DNA of 64,000 nt from Candidatus Enterocloster excrementipullorum (lineage in GTDB: Bacteria > Bacillota > Clostridia > Lachnospirales > Lachnospiraceae): NCBI GenBank assembly GCA_019119575.1, contig DWWT01000026.1, forward strand, positions 62,001-126,000, read 5' to 3'. The position numbers were made by a program, and so were the translations under genes. This document shows positions 53,130 to 62,325 of this stretch, one piece after another. Each line of letters begins with the position of its first letter. The first letter of the stretch is position 1. The notes beneath the pieces are model-generated. The model had not been told where the DNA came from. It saw nothing but the letters and a program-made list of their open reading frames with translations, and did not search any database.

Positions 53130-54008
53130 TTATTCCGTAATCCAAGGTTTCTTTTTGCCTCCCTGATAGCAGGTGGGCATCTTGCAGTCAATACAGGCAG
53201 GAGATACGACAGAGGGGAGAGTTGCGTTCCCTTTGATGCGTTCAGCGACTTCTATCGCTCGGTTAATCTGTTCCTCTGTGCCTTCAAGGGCAATGCTTAC
53301 GGCACCTTCTGCACCGTGAAGCCCGCCGCAGCTGAAAACACAGGCCTTCCCTCCGCCGGAAATAATTTCCATTGCTTCAATTTCTGTAATTGTGATATCA
53401 GCCTTTAGAGGGAACATACGACATTTTACACCCATGGAGTCGTCTTTTGGTTTGCTGATAAACTGCGCAGCCTCCTCAATAGTACCAGGAATAAGTTTCT
53501 CCAGCCCGACTGGGACCAATATGGAGAACTTTTTCTCTTTACGGGCGAGAACCATTTTTCCGATTGTCCCATCAACCATGCTGCCCAATAGAACGCCTGT
53601 GGTATGATTCTGGTCAACGGCGTTTACTCCTTTGATATAAACATCTCCCGGCCCCATTTTTTCACATAAGTCATAAATGGTCCATCCATATTGCAGTTCC
53701 CCTTTATAGAACACTACAGTATGCGGATATTTCCCAGGATCTGCTAAAGATTTTGTAAGCTGTCCGGTGCCCGCCCCGGTCCGGGAATCCACACAAAATC
53801 CTTTGGGGACAACGGTACCGGTGACCCATACGGTGCCGGTGTGATCTTTGCCGCCGTTTAGGATGCGGGAAAGAAAATGGGTACTTGAGCTGGGATGCAT
53901 TGCTATAATACCATTTTCCAGGGCATTTTTGATCAAATCCATTCCGGAGACGGCAGTTGCAATTAAAAGTTTTGATTCTGAAGGCGTAAATATAAATTCT
54001 GCAAACAT
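53130..54008 (-). CDS. Conserved protein of unknown function, partner of PrpF
   Basis: A 292-residue soluble protein that I do not recognise. Distinctive blocks are MHPSSSTHFLSRILNGGKDH, RTGAGTGQLTKSL, MGPGDVYIKGVNAVD, GGGKACVFSCGGLHGAEGAV and a C-terminal CIDCKMPTCYQGGKKK with three closely spaced Cys. Gly-rich turns and alternating strands suggest an alpha/beta fold that binds a phosphate or nucleotide. No signal peptide or membrane span. It is 31 bp downstream of prpF in the same operon, so it probably acts on the same metabolite. ATG at 54008 follows AAAGGAGAGAG. Confidence 0.7.
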   Translation of the reverse strand: MFAEFIFTPSESKLLIATAVSGMDLIKNALENGIIAMHPSSSTHFLSRILNGGKDHTGTVWVTGTVVPKGFCVDSRTGAGTGQLTKSLADPGKYPHTVVFYKGELQYGWTIYDLCEKMGPGDVYIKGVNAVDQNHTTGVLLGSMVDGTIGKMVLARKEKKFSILVPVGLEKLIPGTIEEAAQFISKPKDDSMGVKCRMFPLKADITITEIEAMEIISGGGKACVFSCGGLHGAEGAVSIALEGTEEQINRAIEVAERIKGNATLPSVVSPACIDCKMPTCYQGGKKKPWITE

Positions 54009-54039
54009 AATCTCTCTCCTTTGAAAATATTGATTGTTA

Positions 54040-55236
54040 TCAGTCTTCATTCATCGCTGCATTTATGACATCTGTTTTTACGTACACATAGCCATCTAAA
54101 ATCCGTCTGGCGGTTCGGTTGATGACAGCTTTTGTTACTTCAAAAGAACCGTCTGTGTGCTTAACAACTTCTGTGGCTACACTGTTAATACCACGGCCAT
54201 GTCCAAAGCGGACAATTCCAGTTTTTGCAGGTTCAGGGCCACATACCTGATTTACAAGTGTTCCTTCAATCTGCGCAGCTACGCAGGTACAGATGGTACC
54301 TGTACCGGTATAGGTGTCAACAGGCTCCTGATTCCACAGAACTCTCGCAAGAAAATCCAAGTCTTCGGCGTGAATGGGTTTTTGCGTGGCATAGTCCACG
54401 TAATCTTTGGCCGGCGAAACAATGGAGAGCATTGGACGGGTAGTAGATTTTTCCAAAGCGTTCTCCGCTTTATCAATATAGCCCATTTTTACTGCGGCTG
54501 CAGCGCGGATTTTTTCAAGAAGCTCCAGTTTATCTTTCATGGCGCTAAGTTCGGGCTTTGATTCATCACCGCGCAGTCCCACAGACCCTGCCAAGATAAA
54601 GCAGGTGGGATTGGCAATATCGACAAGGGATGCCTGGACAGGACCAAATCCCTCTACCATCAGTTCATCGACCACATTGCCAGTGGGAAGAAGCTTACCA
54701 GTGGTTGCGCCATAGGTCAGTTTATAATCCAGCTCGATTTTTGAGGCGGTTCCGGGAACACCGTCGAGATGAAAATCACCGCAATACTGCATGCGTCCGT
54801 CCTTTACATGAACCCGCGCCGTAAGAATTTTGTGTGTATTCGTATTGTGAATACGCACTTCTGTAATAGGTTCCGTAATATTCTTAATCATCCCTTCATC
54901 AATTGCATATGGTGCCACGGCGGAAGAAATGTTGCCGCAGTTGCTTGTCCAGACGATTTTGTGGCTTCCCATCTGTACTTGGCCAAAGTTGTAGTCCACA
55001 TCAGAGTCGGGTCTTGTAGGGGGGCCAATAATGGCTACTTTGCTGGTTGTAATATCTGCGCCGCCCAGGCCGTCAATCTGCCGCACATCCGTACCAAATA
55101 CGGCCATGATAATTTCATCACGTAGCTTTTCGTCAAGTGGAAGATCGCTTTTTTTGAAAAATACGGCCTTACTTGTCCCGCCGCGCATGTATGTACAGCG
55201 GAAACTCATCTGTTCACGCATATCTTGAATTCTCAT
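54040..55236 (-). CDS. prpF: PrpF-family isomerase (aconitate/methylitaconate type)
   Basis: A 398-residue PrpF protein. The opening RCTYMRGGTSKAVFFKKSDLP is the family signature, followed by GLGGADITTSKVAII, NCGNISSAVAPYAI with the catalytic Cys, and TGTGTICTCVAAQIEGTLVN. Members shift a double bond in substituted aconitates or itaconates (PrpF, methylitaconate isomerase). The exact substrate is unknown here because no methylcitrate or nicotinate pathway genes are nearby. GGAGGATTTT precedes the ATG at 55236. The 270-bp gap upstream is A+T-rich, with a small inverted repeat AGTGCA/TGCACT near 55395. Confidence 0.9.
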   Translation of the reverse strand: MRIQDMREQMSFRCTYMRGGTSKAVFFKKSDLPLDEKLRDEIIMAVFGTDVRQIDGLGGADITTSKVAIIGPPTRPDSDVDYNFGQVQMGSHKIVWTSNCGNISSAVAPYAIDEGMIKNITEPITEVRIHNTNTHKILTARVHVKDGRMQYCGDFHLDGVPGTASKIELDYKLTYGATTGKLLPTGNVVDELMVEGFGPVQASLVDIANPTCFILAGSVGLRGDESKPELSAMKDKLELLEKIRAAAAVKMGYIDKAENALEKSTTRPMLSIVSPAKDYVDYATQKPIHAEDLDFLARVLWNQEPVDTYTGTGTICTCVAAQIEGTLVNQVCGPEPAKTGIVRFGHGRGINSVATEVVKHTDGSFEVTKAVINRTARRILDGYVYVKTDVINAAMNED

Positions 55237-55433
55237 AAAATCCTCCTCACATAGTAGTATCTTTAAATTTAGCTTGAAAATGATTTTTCTAGTGCACGCA
55301 GTTCATCTAAGCCAATCATCCGATTAAATGTAGGAAAATCGCAGGTATATGGGGTGGTTGCAGATATTTTTAGTGATCAAAAATATAAAGATAGAGTGCA
55401 ACTGCACTTTCGGATTTGGAGGGCCAGATTCCC

Positions 55434-55462
55434 TTGCCCGCCACAGAAATCAATGGTAAAAT
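55434..55462 (+). promoter_or_regulatory. Promoter of the AAA-ATPase gene
   Basis: TTGCCC (55434-55439) and TAAAAT (55457-55462) are 17 bp apart, 45 bp before the start at 55507. A TG before the -10 box strengthens it. Confidence 0.6.
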
Positions 55463-55506
55463 AAGGGCAGCGAAAGTGTGCTTAAAAGAGGAGGGCTTCG
55501 AACGGG

Positions 55507-57198
55507 ATGGCAGTGGAGAAAAAACCTCCGGTGGGGATTGAAAATTTTGAACAGATCCGCAGGGACGGATTTTACTATGTTGACAAGACGGGACTGATTA
55601 AAGAATTGCTGCAGAACTGGGGACAGGTGAATCTTTTCACGCGCCCCAGACGGTTCGGAAAATCATTAAGCATGAGCATGCTCCAATGCTTTTTTGAGAT
55701 CGGACGTGACAGGGAGCTGTTTGAGGGGCTTGCAATTGCAGAGGAGACCGGGCTTTGCGAAGAATTTATGGGGCAGTTTCCGGTTGTTTCGGTGAGCTTA
55801 AAGGATATTGAGGCAAGCAGTTATGAGAGTGCCCGGGATATGACGGTAAAGGTCATTAATCAGGAGGCACGCAGACTGCAGTTCCTTTTGGAAAGTGAAA
55901 AGCTTTCTGTATACGATAAAAAGCTGTTTGCCGCGCTTCTGGAACCGGACATGGAGGACAAGACGCTTTCTTACAGCCTTCGGGAAATTACGGAGCTGTT
56001 AAAAAAGCATTATGAAAAAAAGGTAATCCTGCTGATAGACGAGTACGATGTTCCGTTGGCTAAAGCAAACGAGCGGGGATATTACACGGAGATGATTGCG
56101 CTAATCCGCAATCTGTTCGGTACTGCTCTGAAAACGAATGAGAATCTGTATTTTGCCGTTTTGACCGGGTGCCTGCGGGTGGCCAAGGAAAGCATTTTTA
56201 CTGGTTTGAACAACTTTAATGTATTTTCCATAACCGATGTGGAGTTTGATGAATATTTTGGCTTTACTGACACAGAGGTCAGGGATATGCTGCGGTACTA
56301 TGGACTGGAAGACAGCTACGAGGTGGTAAAGGAGTGGTATGACGGATATCAGTTTGGCGGTGTGGAAGTTTACTGCCCCTGGGACGTGATTTGCTACTGC
56401 AGCAAGCATCGGAAAAATAAGAGCCTTCCTCCGCAGAATTATTGGCTGAATACCAGCGGAAATGAAGTGGTCAGGCACTTTATTGACGGCTTGGGCGGAC
56501 AGCAGATGATTACCAAAGCAGAAATGGAACGTCTGATTTCCGGAGAAACGGTTCAGAAGGAAATACGGCAGGAGCTGACATATCCAGAGCTCTATGCTTC
56601 GCCGGATCATATTTGGAGCGCCCTCTTTATGACGGGCTATCTGACCCAGCGGGGCGAGCCCGATGGAAACCGTTTTCAGTTGGCAATTCCCAACCGTGAA
56701 GTGAGGAATATCTTTACTGAGCAGATTATAAGCTTATTTAAGGAGACGGCTGCCAGGGATGGAGAGGCTTTGAAAAGATTCTGCGATTCTCTGGAGCAGG
56801 GGAAAGCAGATGAAGTCGAGAGACAATTAATTTCTTATTTCGAAAAGACCATAAGCATTCGGGATACATTTGCCAGAAAGCCAACCAAAAAAAATTTTTA
56901 TCATGGAATTTTGCTGGGAATTTTGGGCTTTAAAGCTGGGTGGACCGTTACGTCCAATCGAGAGGCCGGGGACGGGTTCAGCGATATTATGATCCGTACA
57001 GAGGATATGAAGAAAGGAATTATCATTGAAATCAAATACACGGAAGCAAATATGGAGGAAGTGTGCCAAAAGGCATTGAGGCAGATTGAGGAGAAGAATT
57101 ACGCAGAAGAACTGCGCCGGGAGGGCGTCCATACGATTCTAAAATATGGAATTGCGTGCAATCGGAAGAACTGCCGGGTGCGTTTGCGCTCAGAGTGA
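55507..57198 (+). CDS. AAA-ATPase-like/PD-(D/E)XK protein (PF09820/PF08011 type)
   Basis: A 563-residue protein. It opens with VGIENFEQIRRDGFYYVDKT, the start of the AAA-ATPase-like family. Walker A is RPRRFGKSLSMSML (Gly51-Lys52-Ser53) and Walker B is VILLIDEYDVPLAKA. The C-terminal nuclease-like core reads GDGFSDIMIR, then GIIIEIKYTEA (about residues 488-510), with Asp and Glu-x-Lys spaced as in PD-(D/E)XK folds. Such proteins are very common, often in many copies, in gut anaerobes; their role is not settled, though selfish or defence-related functions have been proposed. It is a single gene between its own promoter and terminator. Confidence 0.9.
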   Translation: MAVEKKPPVGIENFEQIRRDGFYYVDKTGLIKELLQNWGQVNLFTRPRRFGKSLSMSMLQCFFEIGRDRELFEGLAIAEETGLCEEFMGQFPVVSVSLKDIEASSYESARDMTVKVINQEARRLQFLLESEKLSVYDKKLFAALLEPDMEDKTLSYSLREITELLKKHYEKKVILLIDEYDVPLAKANERGYYTEMIALIRNLFGTALKTNENLYFAVLTGCLRVAKESIFTGLNNFNVFSITDVEFDEYFGFTDTEVRDMLRYYGLEDSYEVVKEWYDGYQFGGVEVYCPWDVICYCSKHRKNKSLPPQNYWLNTSGNEVVRHFIDGLGGQQMITKAEMERLISGETVQKEIRQELTYPELYASPDHIWSALFMTGYLTQRGEPDGNRFQLAIPNREVRNIFTEQIISLFKETAARDGEALKRFCDSLEQGKADEVERQLISYFEKTISIRDTFARKPTKKNFYHGILLGILGFKAGWTVTSNREAGDGFSDIMIRTEDMKKGIIIEIKYTEANMEEVCQKALRQIEEKNYAEELRREGVHTILKYGIACNRKNCRVRLRSE

Positions 57199-57236
57199 GA
57201 AATGGTGCAAGATGACCAAAACGGGTGCAGCTTCAA

Positions 57237-57300
57237 AAAGAGACCGTTCTGTGGAATGCAAGACTCTGCGAGTCTGAATTCTCTGGGACGGTCTCTTTCT
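57237..57300 (+). terminator. Terminator after the AAA-ATPase gene
   Basis: AAAGAGACCGT (57237-57247) pairs with ACGGTCTCTTT (57288-57298). A second stem, AGACTC with GAGTCT (57261-57275), sits in the loop. CTTTCTAAATT follows. Confidence 0.8.
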
Positions 57301-57479
57301 AAATTCAGAGTTCACAAACAGCAGGAATGCCGGTGCATCCCATTATCCCATCCAAAAAGTTATCTATCTGCAGAGAGAAAATCAATATAACAGTAGGAGT
57401 TTGGGCGGATTTTTGATATACTGTAAAAAGATAAGTAATGGAAGCTATTTATGGTGTATGGGAAAGAGCAGGAGGTTTT

Positions 57480-57917
57480 ATGCTGAATATATTTTACGGA
57501 AACATGCCGGAGGCAGTGTATAATACGGCTGCCTATTTTAAGTATGACTATGAAGATACATGGATTGTGGATCCTTTCGTTAAGGAGATGATCCGGGATG
57601 TGGATCGGTCAACGGTACTGGACAGCGGGGTGATTGACAGTCCTGTCTTGGGAAAGATACCGCCGTTGGGATTATCCGGAGGTGTTAAGACCCTGATTCT
57701 TGTCAAATTCGAAGCAGATAAAATTTTTAATGCGTCCACCTGCGGGGACAACTGTGCAAAATGGCTGCTAAAAATCACGCAGGAGGAGGAACGGACGATT
57801 AACCTTCGCCATCTGATGGATTTCGGACCGGGGCCTTTTACAATTAGAATTCTGAATACAAATCAAGTTGTGCATTCCATGAAGGAGCTGGTGCCGATTG
57901 CCGGAGAGTTTGTCTAG
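57480..57917 (+). CDS. DUF4869 protein
   Basis: A 145-residue soluble protein. The opening MLNIFYGNMPEAVYNTAAYF is typical of DUF4869, and PPLGLSGGVKTLILVKFEAD and CGDNCAKWLLKI with two Cys are further landmarks. Function is unknown. It pairs with a P-loop protein 28 bp downstream, an arrangement I recall from other Lachnospiraceae. ATG at 57480 follows GCAGGAGGTTTT; an earlier in-frame ATG at 57438 lacks a ribosome site. TATACT at about 57416 may be its -10 box. Confidence 0.8.
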   Translation: MLNIFYGNMPEAVYNTAAYFKYDYEDTWIVDPFVKEMIRDVDRSTVLDSGVIDSPVLGKIPPLGLSGGVKTLILVKFEADKIFNASTCGDNCAKWLLKITQEEERTINLRHLMDFGPGPFTIRILNTNQVVHSMKELVPIAGEFV

Positions 57918-57945
57918 GCAGCGCAGGAAGCCGGGAGGAGCGGGA

Positions 57946-58947
57946 ATGAGAGGAAAACACAGGGTTATTATTTATACAAAGCGGCTGCGATTTGACTTTG
58001 AACTGAGACGGAATATTACGATCATTCGCGGGGACAGTGCTACGGGCAAAACAACGCTTGTGGATATGGTGCGGGAATATACGGATAACCCGTCCGGAAG
58101 TCCGGTAACCTTAGTATGCGACAAGCCCTGCTATGTACTGTCCGGAGCATTGTGGAAAGAACAACTGTTCGGCATGAAGGAAGGCATTGTTTTTATTGAT
58201 GAAGGAAACGAGTTCGTCTGGTCGGATGATTTTGCCCGGTTAATCCGGCAGACAGATAATTACTATGTGATTGTTTCAAGAGAAGGACTTCCCTCTTTGC
58301 CGTATAGTGTAGAAGAAATATATGGGATCCGTCTTTCCGGCAGATATGGAACCTTAAAACAGAGCTATCATGAGTTCTACCGGATCTATGGGATGGATGA
58401 AAAAAAGATGGAGGTAAGGCCGGAGAAAATTGTCACAGAGGACAGCCATTCGGGTTATCAGTTTTTTAAGGCTGTGTGTGACGACTATCGTCTGCGGTGT
58501 GATTCGGTAAACGGAAAGTCTAATATCTTTCACTATCTGAACACCCATAAGGATTCCAAAATGCTGGTTATTGCGGACGGCGCTGCTTTTGGCTCGGAAA
58601 TTGATCGGGTACTGCATTTAATTGAAGACAGAGAAAATGTGGCGTTGTATCTGCCGGAATCATTTGAGTGGCTGTTATTGAAATCGGGGATTTTGAAAAA
58701 GGGAGAGATCGCACGCATTTTGGCGGAACCGTCCGATTATATTGAGAGCCGGGAGTATTTTAGTTGGGAACGCTTTTTTACCGCGCTTTTGGTTGAAAAA
58801 TCGCAGGATACGTATTTAAAATATTCAAAAGGAGAACTAAATCCGGCATATTTAAGAGAAACGGTAAAATCACAAATCTTATCACAAATGGATAGAATTA
58901 TATTCGAGGGCGCTGTCCCGAATGATGAAAAAAACAAGAAATGCTAA
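57946..58947 (+). CDS. P-loop NTPase-like partner of DUF4869
   Basis: A 333-residue protein with a Walker A motif near the N-terminus (ITIIRGDSATGKTTLVDM, Gly29-Thr36). A Walker B-like stretch is GIVFIDEGNEFVWSDDF. After residue 170 no standard motif remains, and the C-terminal half (KMLVIADGAAFGSEIDRVLH) resembles a toprim- or OLD-like strand-helix unit only weakly. No membrane segment. Because it follows DUF4869 in the same operon, the two probably form a complex. GGGAGGAGCGGGA decides the ATG at 57946. A role cannot be assigned. Confidence 0.72.
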   Translation: MRGKHRVIIYTKRLRFDFELRRNITIIRGDSATGKTTLVDMVREYTDNPSGSPVTLVCDKPCYVLSGALWKEQLFGMKEGIVFIDEGNEFVWSDDFARLIRQTDNYYVIVSREGLPSLPYSVEEIYGIRLSGRYGTLKQSYHEFYRIYGMDEKKMEVRPEKIVTEDSHSGYQFFKAVCDDYRLRCDSVNGKSNIFHYLNTHKDSKMLVIADGAAFGSEIDRVLHLIEDRENVALYLPESFEWLLLKSGILKKGEIARILAEPSDYIESREYFSWERFFTALLVEKSQDTYLKYSKGELNPAYLRETVKSQILSQMDRIIFEGAVPNDEKNKKC

Positions 58948-59126
58948 GGCGGACAGTATGTACTGCGCTGTTATTGCGTGCGCTGCGGGTAAATCCCTTC
59001 GCAGAATATGCCGAATATTTTGGGGAGAGCCCGGAAATGGTTTATCAAAACTGACCAACCCCCGTGCGCATAATTGCAAAAATTTAAAAAAATCCGTGAA
59101 AAAGACTATGGAAGTCTTCCATTTTA

Positions 59127-59135
59127 TGGTACAAT
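59127..59135 (+). promoter_or_regulatory. Extended -10 promoter of glgCD
   Basis: TGGTACAAT is an extended -10 about 95 bp before glgC. A small palindrome TGGAAG/CTTCCA (59109-59121) lies where the -35 would be and could be an operator. Confidence 0.4.
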
Positions 59136-59227
59136 CGGGGGGAGGGAATGCGATTCCTCCGGGGGGCCTTTGGGCCGGGACGGAGAAACCGCTACCAAAT
59201 TATATTTCATTCAGGGGGATATAAAAA

Positions 59228-60436
59228 ATGGCAAAAGAAATGATTGCAATGCTTCTAGCCGGCGGCCAGGGCTCCCGTCTCTATGCTCTGACGCAGAAGC
59301 TGGCAAAACCTGCGGTTCCCTTTGGAGGAAAGTATCGAATCATCGATTTTCCTCTTTCGAACTGCGTGAATTCCGGAATTGATACCGTGGGCATCCTCAC
59401 CCAGTATCAGCCGCTGGTTCTCAACGAGTACATAGGAAATGGACAGCCTTGGGATTTGGACCGTCTGCACGGAGGCGTCCATGTGCTTCCGCCTTACCAG
59501 CAGGCATCCGGGTCGGATTGGTATAAGGGCACTGCCAATGCGATTTATCAGAACATTTCGTTCATCGAGAGGTACAACCCGCAGTATGTGATCATCCTCT
59601 CCGGAGATCAGATCTGCAAGCAGGACTACAGCGATTTCCTGCGCTTTCACAAGGAGAAGGGAGCGGAATTCAGCGTAGCTGTTATGGAGGTGCCGTGGGA
59701 GGATGCATCCCGCTTCGGCCTGATGGTAGCGGATGAGAATGACCGGATTACGGAATTCCAGGAAAAACCCAAGAATCCCAAGTCCAACCTGGCTTCCATG
59801 GGTATCTATATTTTCAATTGGGACATTCTCAAGAAATATCTGATTGAGGATGAGGCGGATCCTAACTCGGAAAATGACTTTGGAAACAATATTATCCCCA
59901 ATCTGCTCAAGGACGGACGCGCTATGTATGCGTACCATTTCAACGGATATTGGAAGGACGTGGGAACCATTCCCTCGCTCTGGGAGGCCAACATGGAGGT
60001 TCTGGATCCGGAGCACAGCGGCATCAACCTTTTTGACAACGACTGGAAGATTTACAGCCGCAACAGCGGCATGACCGGCCATCGGATCGTAGGGGACGCA
60101 GTGGTGGAGAATTCCATGATCACGGACGGCTGCCGCATCGCGGGGCATGTGAAGCACTCCATCCTCTTTGCAGGCGTGCAGGTAGAAGAGGGCGCTGAGG
60201 TTGAGGACGCGGTGGTAATGGGCGGCACGGTGATCAAGGCCGGCGCTGCGGTCAAGCACTGCATCGTAGCGGAGAATGTGGTAATCGGAGAGAACGCCGT
60301 TGTGGGAGCTATGCCCACAGAGGGAGAAAATGGGGTGGCAACCATTGGTTCCGGCGTCTATATCGGGGACAACGCGAAGATCGGCCCCAATGCCATGGTC
60401 AGCAATAATGTAAAAGGTGGTGAAGAGCAATGGTAA
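59228..60436 (+). CDS. glgC: Glucose-1-phosphate adenylyltransferase GlgC
   Basis: A 402-residue ADP-glucose pyrophosphorylase subunit. The nucleotide loop is [26 protein letters not shown], followed by [29 protein letters not shown] and [18 protein letters not shown]. The C-terminal third is a left-handed hexapeptide helix ([16 protein letters not shown] and repeats). It makes ADP-glucose from glucose-1-phosphate and ATP for glycogen synthesis. AGGGGGAT precedes the ATG. It overlaps glgD by 7 bp; in Firmicutes GlgC and GlgD form a heterotetramer. Confidence 0.96.
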   Translation: MAKEMIAMLLAGGQGSRLYALTQKLAKPAVPFGGKYRIIDFPLSNCVNSGIDTVGILTQYQPLVLNEYIGNGQPWDLDRLHGGVHVLPPYQQASGSDWYKGTANAIYQNISFIERYNPQYVIILSGDQICKQDYSDFLRFHKEKGAEFSVAVMEVPWEDASRFGLMVADENDRITEFQEKPKNPKSNLASMGIYIFNWDILKKYLIEDEADPNSENDFGNNIIPNLLKDGRAMYAYHFNGYWKDVGTIPSLWEANMEVLDPEHSGINLFDNDWKIYSRNSGMTGHRIVGDAVVENSMITDGCRIAGHVKHSILFAGVQVEEGAEVEDAVVMGGTVIKAGAAVKHCIVAENVVIGENAVVGAMPTEGENGVATIGSGVYIGDNAKIGPNAMVSNNVKGGEEQW

Positions 60437-61572
60437 ATTCCAATTCCAACGCATTGGGAGTTATTTTCCCAAACAGCTATGATACTCTGGTTCCTGAACT
60501 GGTGGGAGAGCGCCTGATGGCCTCCATTCCCTTTGCAAGCCGCTACCGTATGGTGGACTTCATCCTTTCCAGCATGGTAAACTGCGGCATCGACAATATT
60601 TCCTTGATCGTGCGGAAGAATTATCATTCTCTGATGGATCATCTGGGCTCCGGCCGCGAGTGGGACCTGACCCGCAAGAACGGCGGGCTGAACATCGTCC
60701 CGCCCTTTGCCGAGAAGACGGTAAAGGTGTACAATGGCCGCGTGGAGGCATTGGCAAGCATTCTGGATTTCCTGAGAAGCCAGAAGGAAAAATATGTGAT
60801 TATGGCGGATGCCAATATCGCGGTGAATTTTGATTTCAAAGCGATGATAGAGGCCCACATGGAGAGCGGGGCGGATGTGACGGTTGCATACGCCGAGGAG
60901 GAGATCCCGGCGGCAGACATGGAGGCCCCTGTTTTAAATAAGGCCATGTACTACACTCTGGATCTGGAGGACGGCCGCGTAAAGAATATAAAGATTAATT
61001 CCAAGGACAAAGGCATACAGAATTTCTCCATGAATATCTACATCATGGACCGGGAGCTGCTCATTGACCAGATCAGCACGGGCTATGTCAGGGGCTATAT
61101 ATATTTTGAGCGGGACATCCTGGCACCCAGCCTGGATAAGCTTGATGTCCGCGGCTTTAAGTTCGACGGATACATGGCCCGCATTGCGGACACCAAGAGC
61201 TATTTCGATGAGAATATGAAGCTTTTGGAGGCGGGAAACCTGGAAGCCCTGTTCTCCGGCAATACCATCTACACCAAGATCCGCGACGACAACCCCACCC
61301 GCTATATCAACGGGGCAAAGGTGAAAAATATTATGGCTGCCGACGGCTGCGTCATCGAGGGAGAGGTCGAGAACAGCATTCTCTTCCGGGGCGTGAAGGT
61401 GGCAAAGGGCGCGAAGGTAAAGAACTGCGTGCTCATGCAGGATACGGTGGTAGGCGAGGGCGCAAGCCTGGAATACATCATCACGGACAAGAACGTGACC
61501 ATCACTGCCGGCAAGGAAGTTAAGGGAACGGATTCCTTCCCGGTGTATGTGGCGAAGTGGCAGACCGTATAG
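60430..61572 (+). CDS. glgD: GlgD, regulatory subunit of glucose-1-phosphate adenylyltransferase
   Basis: A 380-residue paralogue of GlgC. The nucleotide loop is lost: instead of GGxGxRL the start reads [21 protein letters not shown]. The remaining fold is kept ([51 protein letters not shown]), including the C-terminal repeats. This is the known pattern for GlgD, which has little activity of its own and boosts GlgC. Its ATG is inside the end of glgC. Glycogen synthase genes are not in the window. Confidence 0.95.
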   Translation: MVNSNSNALGVIFPNSYDTLVPELVGERLMASIPFASRYRMVDFILSSMVNCGIDNISLIVRKNYHSLMDHLGSGREWDLTRKNGGLNIVPPFAEKTVKVYNGRVEALASILDFLRSQKEKYVIMADANIAVNFDFKAMIEAHMESGADVTVAYAEEEIPAADMEAPVLNKAMYYTLDLEDGRVKNIKINSKDKGIQNFSMNIYIMDRELLIDQISTGYVRGYIYFERDILAPSLDKLDVRGFKFDGYMARIADTKSYFDENMKLLEAGNLEALFSGNTIYTKIRDDNPTRYINGAKVKNIMAADGCVIEGEVENSILFRGVKVAKGAKVKNCVLMQDTVVGEGASLEYIITDKNVTITAGKEVKGTDSFPVYVAKWQTV

Positions 61573-61623
61573 GCGCGCTGCGAAGGGCTGCCAGGTAAAA
61601 AAGTGCTGTATATAGCCGTATAT

Positions 61624-61674
61624 AGGAAGGCCGCCCCGGTATCTGGGAGAATCAGAAACCGGGGCGGCCTTCCT
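61624..61674. terminator. Strong hairpin between glgD and dpaB
   Basis: AGGAAGGCCGCCCCGGT (61624-61640) and ACCGGGGCGGCCTTCCT (61658-61674) form a perfect 17-bp stem between the convergent genes. There is no clean T-run. Confidence 0.75.
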
Positions 61675-61712
61675 GCGGCAGGGTCATCCTGCGTCAAGAT
61701 CATCCTATGGGG

Positions 61713-62309
61713 TCATCCTGCAGCCGCTTGGCCGCAGAGCACCGGCTGAATCTGCCGGCCTTCCAGGGCTGCTGCCAGCGTCTCGGGTATGCGTTCGGTC
61801 TTTGCCGCCATAGAATTTGGCTTTTTGGCCGGGTTATCTTGGGAGAAGGGCACGAAATAAATATTTTTTGTGTTGAAGAGAAGACCGATATTTTTAAAAT
61901 TCATTCCCAGAGCATCATTGGTGGACAGGGAGATGACAAGCGGCTTTTCATTGCGCAGATGGGCTTTTGCAGCCATGAGCACCGGCGTGTCCGTGATGCC
62001 GCAGGCCAGCTTTGCCAGGGTATTGCCCGTGCAGGGGGCGATGAGGAGGATATCCAGGAAGCCCTTTGGACCGATGGGCTCTGCCTCCTCAATTTTCAAG
62101 ACTGGCTTATTGCCGGAAAGACCGCTGATTCGGCTTATAAAATCTGCGGTGCTCCCAAAACGGGAATCCGTGTTCTGCACATTTGCGGAAAAAATGGGAT
62201 ATAGGTTGGCTCCAAGCTTTATCAGACGGCAGATTTCGGGCTCCAGCCTGTCAAAGGTGCAGAATGAACCGGTGACGGCCAGGCCGATATTGATTCCTTT
62301 TAAATCCAT
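61713..62309 (-). CDS. dpaB: Dipicolinate synthase subunit B
   Basis: A 198-residue flavoprotein-like protein of the SpoVFB family: INIGLAVTGSFCTFDRLEPE, LIKLGANLYPIFSANVQNTD, DILLIAPCTGNTLAKLACGI and VMAAKAHLRNEKPLVISLST. With DpaA it makes dipicolinic acid in the mother cell during sporulation from the dihydrodipicolinate branch of lysine synthesis. AAGGAGCATTTCCCT precedes the ATG. It is 16 bp after dpaA. Its presence marks the organism as a probable spore former that uses SpoVF rather than an EtfA substitute. Confidence 0.94.
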   Translation of the reverse strand: MDLKGINIGLAVTGSFCTFDRLEPEICRLIKLGANLYPIFSANVQNTDSRFGSTADFISRISGLSGNKPVLKIEEAEPIGPKGFLDILLIAPCTGNTLAKLACGITDTPVLMAAKAHLRNEKPLVISLSTNDALGMNFKNIGLLFNTKNIYFVPFSQDNPAKKPNSMAAKTERIPETLAAALEGRQIQPVLCGQAAAG

Positions 62310-62325
62310 AGGGAAATGCTCCTTC

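Noticed and set aside
53130..55236. Part of a nicotinate fermentation pathway (PrpF-like methylitaconate isomerase together with a Se/Mo hydroxylase)
   Set aside because: The other pathway genes (6-hydroxynicotinate reductase, enamidase, methyleneglutarate mutase, dimethylmalate lyase) are not in the window, and the PrpF operon is separate from the hydroxylase.
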